Shown here in pieces: positions 1 through 8,443 of a DNA stretch of 64,000 nt. How positions within the stretch are numbered: the first letter of the stretch is position 1; the number at the start of each line of letters is the position of its first letter. Both the position numbers and the translations under genes were made by a program. The notes beneath the pieces were generated by a model. The model made no database searches. It had not been told where the DNA came from and saw nothing but the letters and a program-made list of their open reading frames with translations. The DNA comes from Microvirga brassicacearum. Its GTDB lineage: Bacteria; Pseudomonadota; Alphaproteobacteria; Rhizobiales; Beijerinckiaceae. Location: positions 62,001 to 126,000 of the forward strand of contig NZ_VCMV01000071.1 in NCBI RefSeq assembly GCF_008757455.1. The letters are read 5' to 3'.

Positions 1-1
1 G

Positions 2-2230
2 CTATCCGTGGTCGCCGCGGGCGCGGCGTCGCCGCACGTGTCTCGCCCTCAAAACGATCAGCACGAAGAGGCTCGCTGCCGCAGCCGATCCACTCCACGC
101 AACGTTGCCCCACAATTTTTGAAGCCATGACCTGCGATCGATGCCGGCAGGCCGGTTGCCGAACGGGTCGCGCGTATCGATCTGGGCGAGAACTCCTCGA
201 GGCCCCAGCACCGCAACGTCTCCTCCAGTCAGGACGAATGGCATCTCAAGGGTCGGCAGGCGATCGCCGATTGTCTTGTAAAGAAGTCCCGCATGATCAC
301 CCGCGCTGACGACGCTGAGGGCTCCAAGCCCATCGAGGCCAGCCACATCGAGCAGATGGGTGCTGTCCCGCCCGGCGATGATGAGGCGGTCGCCCTCCAC
401 GCTGGTCCTTGCCGGCACACCGTCGATCGGCACGTTCAGAGCAAGAAAGGGCATCGCCGGTTTCACGGCTCTCGAATCCGAGCTTGCCATGAACGATGCC
501 CGCACGGGAGACAACCCGGTTGCGTCGGCCAGACGGATCGCCGTCGCCAGGGTTGCGGGCGCGTTGGCGAGCCACGTGTCTGGAACGATGAGCGCTGCGG
601 CGCCGGCAAGGCGTGGCATCACCCCCGCGAAATCATTGGCGGCCGGAGCCTTTTCCAGAAGGAGGCGGCTGGTCGGCAGGACCGCAACGGGATAGGCCTG
701 CGGCGTTTCCCGGCACGGCTCTCCGGCAGTCTGTCGCTGAAAAGAAACGCGCAGGACGTTGGCGGGCTTGAGGACATAGGAGGGAATCCCGAGCGCGATG
801 CGCTCCGGCTGCCCGTCGGCGTCCAGACGCCTGGCGCCGAGCAGACTGTCGTTGAGAAATACCGACGCGACGGGAGGGGTCGTCGATGCACCGGGGGCGG
901 CGGATACATCGAGTTCGATCCGGGTGGGCACGCGTCCATCGGACGCTAGGGCTCCCAGATCGAAAGCGGCACTCCAATCTCCGCGCTCCAGCACGTCGAA
1001 GCTCGTGGCAGCGCCGCCAAGGCGCGTCAGCGACACGGCCGATGCCTTGCCGGAGGCGTCGTTGGCGCTGCGAATGACGACCGCCTTCGACACGGCGATC
1101 CTTCGCCAGTGATCATCGAACAGACCCGCAGCCGTGGCGCCCGCATCCGGCGCAACGGCGATCAACGGCTGCCCGGCCAACCGCAAGAGTTGCACGGCAC
1201 CGGATTCGAGCGGCTCATCCGCAAGGTTCATGGCCTCGGAGCGCCACTTTGCCAAAGCCGCGTTGGCATCTGGCGCCGCGGCATCGATTTGTCGGTCGAG
1301 GGCTGCAAGCGCCGCACTGATCTTCCGCCGGAATTCTTCGTCGATGACAGCCACCTGCGCCTGAACCGGCGCCGCACCGAGCGCCAATAAGGCGCCAATT
1401 TCAGCAGGATCGGTGATTTTGCGACGCCCCGTTCCAACCAGATTTCCAAACGCCGGGATAGTTCGCAACGCGTCCGGCACGACGATAGTCGCGAGATCGA
1501 CCTCATCGCCGACAGACGGCAAGGCCTTCACGATGGCGCGCTTGCCCGCCCGCTCGAGGGCGACGCCGAGACGCCATGCGGCATCGTAGACATCCCTTGA
1601 GATCGTCTGGCCCGAAACGGCGATGGTCACGGATAACGGCAGGGCCGTCCAGGCGGTGGCAAGATCGCGAATCGAAGCGCCGTTGTAGCGGTAGAGCAGC
1701 CGGGTCGTCGGCGCGATTTCGAGGATGTTGCCGTTCATCCGCTCGCTGCCGCATGCTCGTTCCGAGGCGATCGAGGACCACACCGCGCCCAGCCGCACAA
1801 AGCCGCCGTTCCGGGGCGATCCATCGACATCGATCGACAGGCCGGCATTTCCCTCCGGCTGCGTGAAGGCGCGGGATGAAACGGGGGAGCCGTCGAGGGA
1901 GAGGACAAGAGTCGTGCGGTCGCCATCGCTGCGCAGATACCGGGCGTCGAACTGCAGGCGCGCATCGGAGATCGGAATGTCCACCGGAACGGGGAGAAAG
2001 ATTTCGCGACGCGCGTCCGCCGCGTTCAGGATGAGCGGCTCTCGAATGCCGATCTCCTTCAGCATGATTTCCCGCGCGACCACCGTGTCCGCTGTAAGCT
2101 TGACGAGAGCATCCGCGATTTCGCTGGCGGAGCCGGCGCTCGGCCAGGTGATGAGAGCGAGAGCCGCCGTTGTCTTGGCGGCAGCGAGAGCTTTGTGGGC
2201 GAGCGACTGGTAGGGATTCATGGCGTTCAT
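2..2230 (-). CDS. BcsB-like polysaccharide synthase partner protein
   Basis: A 742-residue protein with an N-terminal signal peptide (about residues 1-35), a long periplasmic part and one C-terminal membrane helix (about 712-730) followed by an Arg-rich cytoplasmic tail. This layout, and segments such as VFLNDSLLGARRLDADGQ, resemble the BcsB family, the periplasmic, membrane-anchored partner of processive glycosyltransferases such as cellulose synthase BcsA. It lies 7 bases downstream of wecB on the same strand, so the two are probably cotranscribed, and the operon continues off the left edge. The neighbour makes UDP-ManNAc, so the polymer may be an amino-sugar polysaccharide rather than cellulose; this is inference. 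Family assignment is moderately sure, substrate unknown. Confidence 0.65.
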   Translation of the reverse strand: MNAMNPYQSLAHKALAAAKTTAALALITWPSAGSASEIADALVKLTADTVVAREIMLKEIGIREPLILNAADARREIFLPVPVDIPISDARLQFDARYLRSDGDRTTLVLSLDGSPVSSRAFTQPEGNAGLSIDVDGSPRNGGFVRLGAVWSSIASERACGSERMNGNILEIAPTTRLLYRYNGASIRDLATAWTALPLSVTIAVSGQTISRDVYDAAWRLGVALERAGKRAIVKALPSVGDEVDLATIVVPDALRTIPAFGNLVGTGRRKITDPAEIGALLALGAAPVQAQVAVIDEEFRRKISAALAALDRQIDAAAPDANAALAKWRSEAMNLADEPLESGAVQLLRLAGQPLIAVAPDAGATAAGLFDDHWRRIAVSKAVVIRSANDASGKASAVSLTRLGGAATSFDVLERGDWSAAFDLGALASDGRVPTRIELDVSAAPGASTTPPVASVFLNDSLLGARRLDADGQPERIALGIPSYVLKPANVLRVSFQRQTAGEPCRETPQAYPVAVLPTSRLLLEKAPAANDFAGVMPRLAGAAALIVPDTWLANAPATLATAIRLADATGLSPVRASFMASSDSRAVKPAMPFLALNVPIDGVPARTSVEGDRLIIAGRDSTHLLDVAGLDGLGALSVVSAGDHAGLLYKTIGDRLPTLEMPFVLTGGDVAVLGPRGVLAQIDTRDPFGNRPAGIDRRSWLQKLWGNVAWSGSAAAASLFVLIVLRARHVRRRRARGDHG

Positions 2231-2237
2231 TCGATAA

Positions 2238-3392
2238 TCACTCGGCGGCGACAGGAAATTGCGGCGAGAATTCCTCGACAGATCGACCCGTCAGGGTCGC
2301 GGTGATGCGTGCTGCCGCGCCGCCGTCGCCATATGGGCTCCCATGCGGCACAAAGGCTGCGGATATCGCCTCTCGGTCGAGAAGCGCCGCAACTTCCCTG
2401 ACGATGCGCTGCGGATCAGTGCCCACGAGGCGCACGTTTCCGGAAGCGACCGCCTCGGGACGCTCGGTGACATCGCGCATAACGAGAACCGGCCTTCCCA
2501 AGGATGGCGCTTCCTCCTGCACGCCACCGGAATCGGTGAGGATCAGGTGCGAGCGTTGCATGAGATAAACGAACGGGATGTAGTCCTGAGGCTCGATGAG
2601 ATGGATGTTCGGCCTATCTTCCAGAGCCGCGCGGACCGGCCCGCGAACATTCGGATTGAGATGAATCGGGTAGACGATCTCAATATCTTTTCTGAGAGAC
2701 AACGCCGCCAGGGCAGAGCAGATATTGGCGAAACCGGCGCCGAAATTTTCACGCCTGTGACCAGTGACGAGCAACAGCTTCCGGTCGGGCCGGAGTTGAT
2801 TGAATTGTGTGTCGAGACGCGCCCGGAGGTCAGCGTCGCCGCGGAGCCGATCGGTCGTCAGGCGCAAGGCGTCGATCACCGTGTTGCCGGTCACGACGAT
2901 GCGCCCGGCAAGCCTCTCGGCTTCAAGATTGCTCCTGGCGCTCGCGGTCGGTGCGAAGAGCAGGTCGCTCGCGATATCGACGACGCGCCGATTGAGCTCT
3001 TCGGGCCATGGCTGACCCATATCATACGTGCGCAAACCTGCCTCCACATGGCCGACGGGAATGCGCCGGTGGAATGCCGCGAGGGATGCGGCCATGGCGG
3101 TCGTCGTATCGCCGTGAACAAGCACCCGATCGGGGCTGATGGAGGTGAGCAGGGTATCGAGAGCCCCCAATACGCGAGCCGATAATCCATTCAACGTTTG
3201 GTCGGGGACCATGACGCCGAGATCGTGCTCAGGCCGGATCTCGAAAAGCCCGAGAACCTGATCGAGCATCGCACGATGCTGCCCCGTGACGCAGACGACG
3301 GATGTTATGCCGGGCTCGGATTCCAGTGCCTTGATCAACGGCGCCATCTTGATGGCCTCAGGACGGGTCCCGAATATTGAAAGGATCTTCAC
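2238..3392 (-). CDS. wecB: UDP-N-acetylglucosamine 2-epimerase (non-hydrolysing)
   Basis: A 384-residue cytoplasmic enzyme, the usual length for WecB/MnaA, which interconverts UDP-GlcNAc and UDP-ManNAc for surface polysaccharides. Family motifs are clear: FGTRPEAIKMAPLI at the N terminus, GHVEAGLRTYD near residue 115, TGHRRENFG near 212 and LTDSGGVQEEAPSLGRPVL near 290. It is the first gene of a leftward operon with the BcsB-like gene. Family assignment is very secure; use of the product in a synthase-dependent polymer is inferred from context. Confidence 0.95.
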   Translation of the reverse strand: MKILSIFGTRPEAIKMAPLIKALESEPGITSVVCVTGQHRAMLDQVLGLFEIRPEHDLGVMVPDQTLNGLSARVLGALDTLLTSISPDRVLVHGDTTTAMAASLAAFHRRIPVGHVEAGLRTYDMGQPWPEELNRRVVDIASDLLFAPTASARSNLEAERLAGRIVVTGNTVIDALRLTTDRLRGDADLRARLDTQFNQLRPDRKLLLVTGHRRENFGAGFANICSALAALSLRKDIEIVYPIHLNPNVRGPVRAALEDRPNIHLIEPQDYIPFVYLMQRSHLILTDSGGVQEEAPSLGRPVLVMRDVTERPEAVASGNVRLVGTDPQRIVREVAALLDREAISAAFVPHGSPYGDGGAAARITATLTGRSVEEFSPQFPVAAE

Positions 3393-3854
3393 CGGAGGAG
3401 GCCTTTGTTTTTGCGGCCCCTTTGGGCGAGAAGCCGACGGCCCGAAGTTTCATGGGAATTATGCCGGCCGCGAGGGCCGCTAGAGGACGTGCGCTAGCCA
3501 GGACGGTTGAACGACGGAGTCGGAGAATGCTTGCTACGAACGCGCTCGCAGCCAGCTGAGAAGGGCTGTGGTGGCGGGTCAGCAATTCTAGTTACGCAGA
3601 GGAAATTTCACAACAGGGCCCCACCTGTCTTTATCATTATGGTAATTTTTGCCTGATCGCATGCCTTTTTCAGATTGCTCCCAAAGTTGTCAATGGGAAA
3701 ATCAGACGTTTCCGGCCCTGCAGGTTGAAAAACAGGTAATTACCTGTCGAATAATCAACGATTTACAGGCGACAGCGCGGCGAAAGCGAAACTATGTTCC
3801 AGTTGACGCGAATCCGCCGATAATCGCTGCAATTCCGATCACAACGCAAAACGG
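3393..3854. other. Intergenic region without a convincing gene
   Basis: About 460 bases between wecB and the deaminase remnant. The half nearest wecB is GC-rich; the stretch from about 3600 to 3800 is clearly more AT-rich than the window and carries a 16-bp perfect palindrome (3732-3747). Short reading frames here show no protein-like composition. It probably holds the promoter of the wecB operon, but I could not place a -35/-10 pair with confidence. Confidence 0.5.
3732..3747. promoter_or_regulatory. 16-bp perfect palindrome, candidate operator
   Basis: ACAGGTAATTACCTGT is a perfect 16-bp dyad in an AT-rich intergenic region about 340 bases upstream of wecB. Its symmetry fits binding by a dimeric regulator. 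No regulator gene lies next to it and the target gene is not clear, so only the symmetry is observed; function is inferred. Confidence 0.4.
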
Positions 3855-4221
3855 CTATTCGGCCTTGGCCGAGATCATCGCGATGACAGCTTGCCGCATA
3901 TGGTCGAGATGGCCGGCAAGAAGTTGCAGGCATTTGGGGTCACGGGCATGCGCCGAAGGATCGTTGTCGCGCAGCACACTGTTGCCGGAGGCAGCGAGCA
4001 CTTGGCCGTCGCGCACCGAACGGCCCACCCGTCTTGTCGATCACACCGGCCTGACGCATGAGCTGGATCGCCTGGCTCATATACTCGCGGTCTTGATCGG
4101 TCACAGCCCGCTCCGTCGCGGATTTCGCGTCCTGCGCCTGGGCGGACGTTGCGCCCGACCCCGCGACGGTGGCGGCGAACATCGCCGCCCCGGCTGTCAG
4201 AAAATCGCGGCGTTGCAACAC
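3855..4221 (-). pseudogene. Remnant of a Tat-exported nucleoside deaminase
   Basis: From the ATG at 4221 the frame encodes a Tat-type signal (LQRRDFLTAGAAMFAATVAG, then an AQA-like cleavage site) followed by YMSQAIQLMRQAGVIDKTGG-PFGA, the start of a nucleoside/guanine deaminase domain. The frame then breaks. In another frame the homology resumes at once (RDGQVLAASGNSVLRDNDPS-AHA) and ends at a TAG at 3855. The family normally reads PFGA-VVV-RDG here, so about 8 bases appear lost. The zinc motif HAE is replaced by HAR, and the PCxxC segment is missing. I read this as a frameshifted, internally deleted pseudogene. The last 28 or so codons have no recognised origin. Confidence 0.7.
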
Positions 4222-4393
4222 GCGCGGACGAAAAAAGAACGTCCAACGACGGTTTCGCCGCGATCGCCATTGGGTAAACGGGCCGGCATCCCGCAGTGAT
4301 TTCTCCTTCGTACGCGGCGGCGTCTCTTTGTCGATTTGCGCCCACGCGTTCGCGTGAGCGCCCCATTCGCTGAGTGTCTTGCCACTCGCCCCG

Positions 4394-6385
4394 CTAGATC
4401 CCGATCTTCCCGCCCTCCGTCTTGGTGATCGCCACGACGGAGGGACGTGTCGGCATATCGGGTTTGAAATCGGGCCAACGCGTGGAGAGGTCCTCGTAAT
4501 AGGACGGGCGGCCGTGGCCGTCCCAGTCGTCGCCGCCGTCGGCAGGGTGCTGGATGGCGACGAAGGCAGTTTCGTCGTCCGGAGTGAAGAGCGGCCCGCA
4601 GAGTTCGCCGCCGACCGGGACGCGGTAGAACAGTTTCGAGGTAGCGCGTGCGGGACCTTCGGTGTCCACCGCCCAAAGCCCGTCGGTGCGGCCGGTGGCT
4701 TTGTTAGTGTTGCCGTCGGTCGAAACCCAGAGGCGCCCGGCGGCGTCGATGGCGCAATTGTCCGGCATGCCGAACCATCCGTTCTTCGTCGTCTCGGTGG
4801 AGAAGGTCGCGCCCACCTCGGCGATCGAGGGATCGCCGCATTTCAGGAGCACTTCCCACTTGCCCTGTGTGGCGGCGAAATCACCGTCGGCTTCGGCGAT
4901 CTCGATGATGTGACCGAAGGCGTTCTTGGCGCGCGGATTGGCGGCATCGACCTGCTCGCCGCCGCGTTTGGTGTTGTTGGTCAGCATCACGTAGACCTTG
5001 CCGTTATGGGCGTTCGGTTGAACGTCTTCTGGCCGGTCCATCTTGGTCGCGCCGAGAAGGTCGGCGGCACGGCGGGTTTCGATCAGCACGTCGGCCTGGC
5101 TCTCGAAGCCGTTGGCAGAAGTGAGCGGTCCCTGACCGAATACAACCGGGAGCCAGGCAAGCGTGCCATCCTGTGCAAATTTTGCGACGTAGAGCGTGCC
5201 CTCATCGAGCAGATCCATGTTGGCGGCACGGTTGTTCGGATCGAATTTTCCGGCGGTGACGAATTTGTAGACGTAGTCGAAGCGCTCGTCGTCGCCGAGA
5301 TAGAACACGACGCGCCCGTCCTTGGCAACGATGGATTCCGCGCCCTCGTGCTTCGTGCGGCCGAGCGCCGTGCGCTTCTTCGGAACGGCGCGGGGATCCA
5401 GCGCGTCGACCTCGACGATCCAGCCGAAGCGGTTCGCCTCGTTCGGCTGCTTCCCGATGTCGAAGCGATCATAGAAGCGCGCCCATTCGTAGGAGCCTTC
5501 AGGGATGCCCAGGCGCTTATAGTTTGCGGTCTCGCGATGGCCCTCGGGCAGCTTGCCGTCGAAATAGCCGTGGATGTTCTCCTCGGCCATGATGTAGGTG
5601 TTCCACGGCGTGACGCCGCCAGCGCAATTGTTGATCGTGCCGAGCACCTTGATTCCGCTTGGATCGGCCTGCGTCTTGAGGCGGTCATGGCCGGCGGCGG
5701 GACCGGTCATCATCATCTCGGTATCCGCCGTGATGCGGCGGTTGTAAGGGCTTTCCAACACGATACGCCACTTGCCGTTCACCTTCTCGATCTCGACGAT
5801 GGTGCCGCCATGGGCCGCGATTTCGATATCGACCTGCTCCTTCGTCAGCGCCCCCTGCTTCACCTTGCCGTCGGTGATGGTGACGAGACCGGGAAACATC
5901 AGATGCGGGTTGGTGTATTCGTGATTGACGACGAGAAGGCCGCGCGTCGAGGAGCCCGCAAGCGGGATGAAGCCCACATAGTCGTTGTTGTAGCCGAACT
6001 GCCGCACCTGGGCGGCCGCGCTCTGCTTCGTCGGGTCGAATTCCGGCGCATCCGGAAAGAGGCGATCACCCCAGCGCAGCAGCACGTCGGCCTCGTAGCC
6101 TTCCGCAACATGGTGATCGGCATCGACGCCGGCGGCCACCTCCTTGAAGGCAAACGCCGAGGCTGTCCCGGCCTTCGCGGTTTCGGCGCTCAGCAGGGCG
6201 ACCGGACTCACTGTCGCGGCGATCGCCGACACGGCGAGCGACCCTTGCAGAAAACCGCGGCGGGAGAAGCGCGCGCCGATGATCTCGCCCATGGTCGGGT
6301 TGTCGCTCGGATTGCGCGCCGGCGCGTCGGCCTCCTCCAACTGGCTGGTCTTGAAGAGATCGTGTTGCGAAACCGGCTTGTTCAT
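4394..6385 (-). CDS. phoX: PhoX-family (DUF839) alkaline phosphatase
   Basis: A 663-residue protein starting at the ATG at 6385 (MNKPVSQHDLFKTSQLEEAD), with an AGGACAGG ribosome-binding stretch just upstream; longer upstream starts are unlikely. A Tat signal with SRRGFLQG near residue 55 and a hydrophobic stretch ending in ETAKA indicates folded export to the periplasm. The rest matches the DUF839/PhoX family, calcium/iron-dependent phosphatases releasing phosphate from organic esters: DHHVAEGYEADVLLRWGDRL, NNDYVGFIPL, VNHEYTNPHLMF, NNCAGGVTPWNTYI and AIDAAGRLWVSTDGNTNK are all present. Length is normal for the family. A Pho-box-like direct repeat lies at 6441-6458, which supports phosphate-starvation control by PhoB (inference). 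Confidence 0.88.
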   Translation of the reverse strand: MNKPVSQHDLFKTSQLEEADAPARNPSDNPTMGEIIGARFSRRGFLQGSLAVSAIAATVSPVALLSAETAKAGTASAFAFKEVAAGVDADHHVAEGYEADVLLRWGDRLFPDAPEFDPTKQSAAAQVRQFGYNNDYVGFIPLAGSSTRGLLVVNHEYTNPHLMFPGLVTITDGKVKQGALTKEQVDIEIAAHGGTIVEIEKVNGKWRIVLESPYNRRITADTEMMMTGPAAGHDRLKTQADPSGIKVLGTINNCAGGVTPWNTYIMAEENIHGYFDGKLPEGHRETANYKRLGIPEGSYEWARFYDRFDIGKQPNEANRFGWIVEVDALDPRAVPKKRTALGRTKHEGAESIVAKDGRVVFYLGDDERFDYVYKFVTAGKFDPNNRAANMDLLDEGTLYVAKFAQDGTLAWLPVVFGQGPLTSANGFESQADVLIETRRAADLLGATKMDRPEDVQPNAHNGKVYVMLTNNTKRGGEQVDAANPRAKNAFGHIIEIAEADGDFAATQGKWEVLLKCGDPSIAEVGATFSTETTKNGWFGMPDNCAIDAAGRLWVSTDGNTNKATGRTDGLWAVDTEGPARATSKLFYRVPVGGELCGPLFTPDDETAFVAIQHPADGGDDWDGHGRPSYYEDLSTRWPDFKPDMPTRPSVVAITKTEGGKIGI

Positions 6386-6440
6386 GAACCTGTCCTGGAT
6401 ATCCGTTGATTGGAATACCTCCAGCCTGTAGGGCTCGCAT

Positions 6441-6458
6441 ATGACGCGCAGATGACCG
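6441..6458 (-). promoter_or_regulatory. Pho-box-like direct repeat upstream of phoX
   Basis: On the minus strand the sequence is CGGTCAT-CTGC-GCGTCAT: two 7-mers, each matching 5 of 7 bases of the PhoB half-site CTGTCAT, separated by 4 bases, giving the 11-bp period of known Pho boxes. It lies 56 bases upstream of the phoX start. The spacing and the phosphatase downstream support the call; binding is not shown. Confidence 0.55.
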
Positions 6459-6607
6459 CTACCGTCCTGCGCTCTGTAACAACGCGCGGCGGCCGGAAGC
6501 GGTCGACCGAGCTTGCTTGCGCCTGATGCGAGGCGTAGCCTCCCGCATATCTGGACCGCCGATCCACACCCGCTGCCGCAGCAAGCCGGCGCTGAAGGGA
6601 GATGTCC

Positions 6608-7564
6608 ATGGACCACTCCGCCGCTGCCTGGCCCGAACTGCCCTATCCGGCCTGGCAGGAGACCGCCGCAACCCTGCAGCTCTGGACCCAGATCGTGGGC
6701 AAGGTGCGCCTGGAGCTGACCCCATGGCTCAATCATGGCTGGCAGGTCCCGCTTTACGTGACGGCCCGCGGCCTCGGCACATCACCGATCCCGATCGATC
6801 ACGAGATCCTCGAGATCGAGTTCGACTTCATCGACCACCGTCTCCTCTTCCGGAGCAGCCGAGGCGACGAGCGGATGCTGGCGCTTGATCCGCAAACCGT
6901 TGCGGACTTTTATCGCCAGGTGATCGATGTCTTAAAGGGCATGGGCGTCGAGGTGGCGATCCATGAAATGCCGAACGAGGTGCCCCACCCGATCCCCTTC
7001 TCGCAAGACCATATCCATTCTGTCTACGATGCTGCCGCGGCCCATCGCTTCTGGCGCGCACTTGTTCAAGCCGATCGCATCTTCAAGCTGTTTCGCAGCG
7101 GCTTCCTGGGCAAGGCCAGTCCGGTGCATTTCTTTTGGGGCGGCTTCGATCTCGCGGTGACCCGCTTCTCCGGACGGGCAGCGCCGTCCCATCCCGGCGG
7201 TGTGCCCGGCCTGCCGGACGTAGTTACGCGCGAGGCCTATTCGCACGAGGTGAGCAGTGCCGGTTTCTGGCCAGGAAACGAGGCTTTCCCGCAGGCGGCC
7301 TTCTACTCCTATGCGTATCCTGAACCGAAGGGATTCAGAAACCAGCCGATGACGCCCGGGGCGCGCTTCGATGAATCGCTAGGCGAGTTCATCCTGCCCT
7401 ACGACACCGTCCGCGCGGCGCCGGAACCGGACGCCCTGCTGCTCGACTTCCTGTCGACCACATACGCCGCCGCCGCGGAGACCGGCAACTGGGACCGCGC
7501 CGCACTGGAATGCCCCATGGGTGTGCCGGCGCAACCCCGTCGGCTCCAGCATCCGGTCCGTTGA
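6608..7564 (+). CDS. DUF5996 family protein
   Basis: About 318 residues, soluble, no signal peptide. I chose the ATG at 6608 because AAGGGAG at 6595-6601 is well spaced for it; the ATG at 6602 would touch that site. Features that match DUF5996 proteins are WPELPYPAWQETAATLQLWTQ at the N terminus, QDHIHSVYDAAAAHRFWRAL near 135, PVHFFWGGFDLAVTRFSGR near 180, and SAGFWPGNEAFPQAAFYSYA near 225. The function of this family is not known to me. It is divergent from phoX and followed by the convergent SRAP gene. Confidence 0.8.
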   Translation: MDHSAAAWPELPYPAWQETAATLQLWTQIVGKVRLELTPWLNHGWQVPLYVTARGLGTSPIPIDHEILEIEFDFIDHRLLFRSSRGDERMLALDPQTVADFYRQVIDVLKGMGVEVAIHEMPNEVPHPIPFSQDHIHSVYDAAAAHRFWRALVQADRIFKLFRSGFLGKASPVHFFWGGFDLAVTRFSGRAAPSHPGGVPGLPDVVTREAYSHEVSSAGFWPGNEAFPQAAFYSYAYPEPKGFRNQPMTPGARFDESLGEFILPYDTVRAAPEPDALLLDFLSTTYAAAAETGNWDRAALECPMGVPAQPRRLQHPVR

Positions 7565-7594
7565 AGTGCGGCAGTCCCGTAGAAGTCGCGTGCG

Positions 7595-8335
7595 CTAGAA
7601 CAACCGTCCTTGCGCGTCCTCGTCCCGCTCGGGCCGCCGTCTGCCCGACCCCGCGACGGGGAGCTCGGGCGCGGTCACCGGTTCCATCAATCCGGCATCG
7701 TCGTTCTCGACCTTGTTCACGCGCCGGCTGACCGGCACCATGTCGAGCCATTCCTCCGGGCACGGCCGCACAAGCCGCATGACATCTTTTGTGTTCTCGC
7801 TCGTCGGATCGAGCCACGTTGCCACGTCCTCGCGCGACAGGATCACCGGCATCCGGTCGTGGATGGGGGCGAGCACGCCGTTGGCCATGGTCGTCACGAT
7901 GGCGGCTGTGTCGATCTCGCCGCCGCTCGCATCGCTGTAGGTCTCCCAGAGACCCGCCATCGGCAACGGCATGCGATCGCGCCTGCGAACGAGGAACGGC
8001 GATTTATCGTTACCCTGCCGCCGCCATTCGTAGAAACCATCAGCTAGGAAGATGCAGCGCCGTCGCTTGAAAGCCGCCTGGAATGCCGGCTTGGCATCGA
8101 GCGTTTCGCCGCGCGCATTGAGCAGCAGCGGAAACGCCTTCGGGTCCTTCACCCATTCGGGCAGAAACCCCCAGCGCACGAGCTGGAAATGGCGACCGCC
8201 CCGGTCCGCAACGACTATCGGCACCGGCTGGGTCGGCGCGACGTTGAAGCGCGCCGGGAAGTTCGGGCGCTCCGAATAATCGAAAAAGTCCCGATACGTT
8301 TCCGGCGCAAGGGTGATGGTGAAGCGTCCGCACAT
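7595..8335 (-). CDS. SOS response-associated peptidase (SRAP/YedK family)
   Basis: A 246-residue protein beginning MCGRFTITL, with Cys2 positioned to become the N-terminal catalytic residue once the Met is removed. SRAP proteins (E. coli YedK, human HMCES) use this Cys to crosslink to abasic sites in single-stranded DNA and protect them. Other conserved segments are RFNVAPTQPVPIV near 30, LLNARGETLDAKPAF near 90, RRCIFLADGFYEW near 110 and HDRMPVILSREDVATWLDP near 160. The highly charged C-terminal tail is variable in the family. No SOS box is visible upstream. Confidence 0.93.
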   Translation of the reverse strand: MCGRFTITLAPETYRDFFDYSERPNFPARFNVAPTQPVPIVVADRGGRHFQLVRWGFLPEWVKDPKAFPLLLNARGETLDAKPAFQAAFKRRRCIFLADGFYEWRRQGNDKSPFLVRRRDRMPLPMAGLWETYSDASGGEIDTAAIVTTMANGVLAPIHDRMPVILSREDVATWLDPTSENTKDVMRLVRPCPEEWLDMVPVSRRVNKVENDDAGLMEPVTAPELPVAGSGRRRPERDEDAQGRLF

Positions 8336-8443
8336 GCTAGAGCTTGATTCCCAAATGTGGAAAGCGGTTTTCGGGCAACATCATGCTCCGGACTGAACTG
8401 ATCATGGTTTATGAGGTTCGGTCGATTCGGTCCAACAGACGCC

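Noticed and set aside
3358..3585. Small minus-strand frame of 75 codons before wecB
   Set aside because: No ribosome site, overlaps the wecB start and shows no protein-like pattern.
4379..6409. Open frame of 676 codons on the plus strand opposite phoX
   Set aside because: It is the complementary-strand shadow of a well-supported GC-rich gene; composition is rich in Arg, Gly and Val with no family resemblance.
8336..8443. Possible SOS box ahead of the SRAP gene
   Set aside because: One GTTC is present but no second GTTC at the required 7-base spacing.
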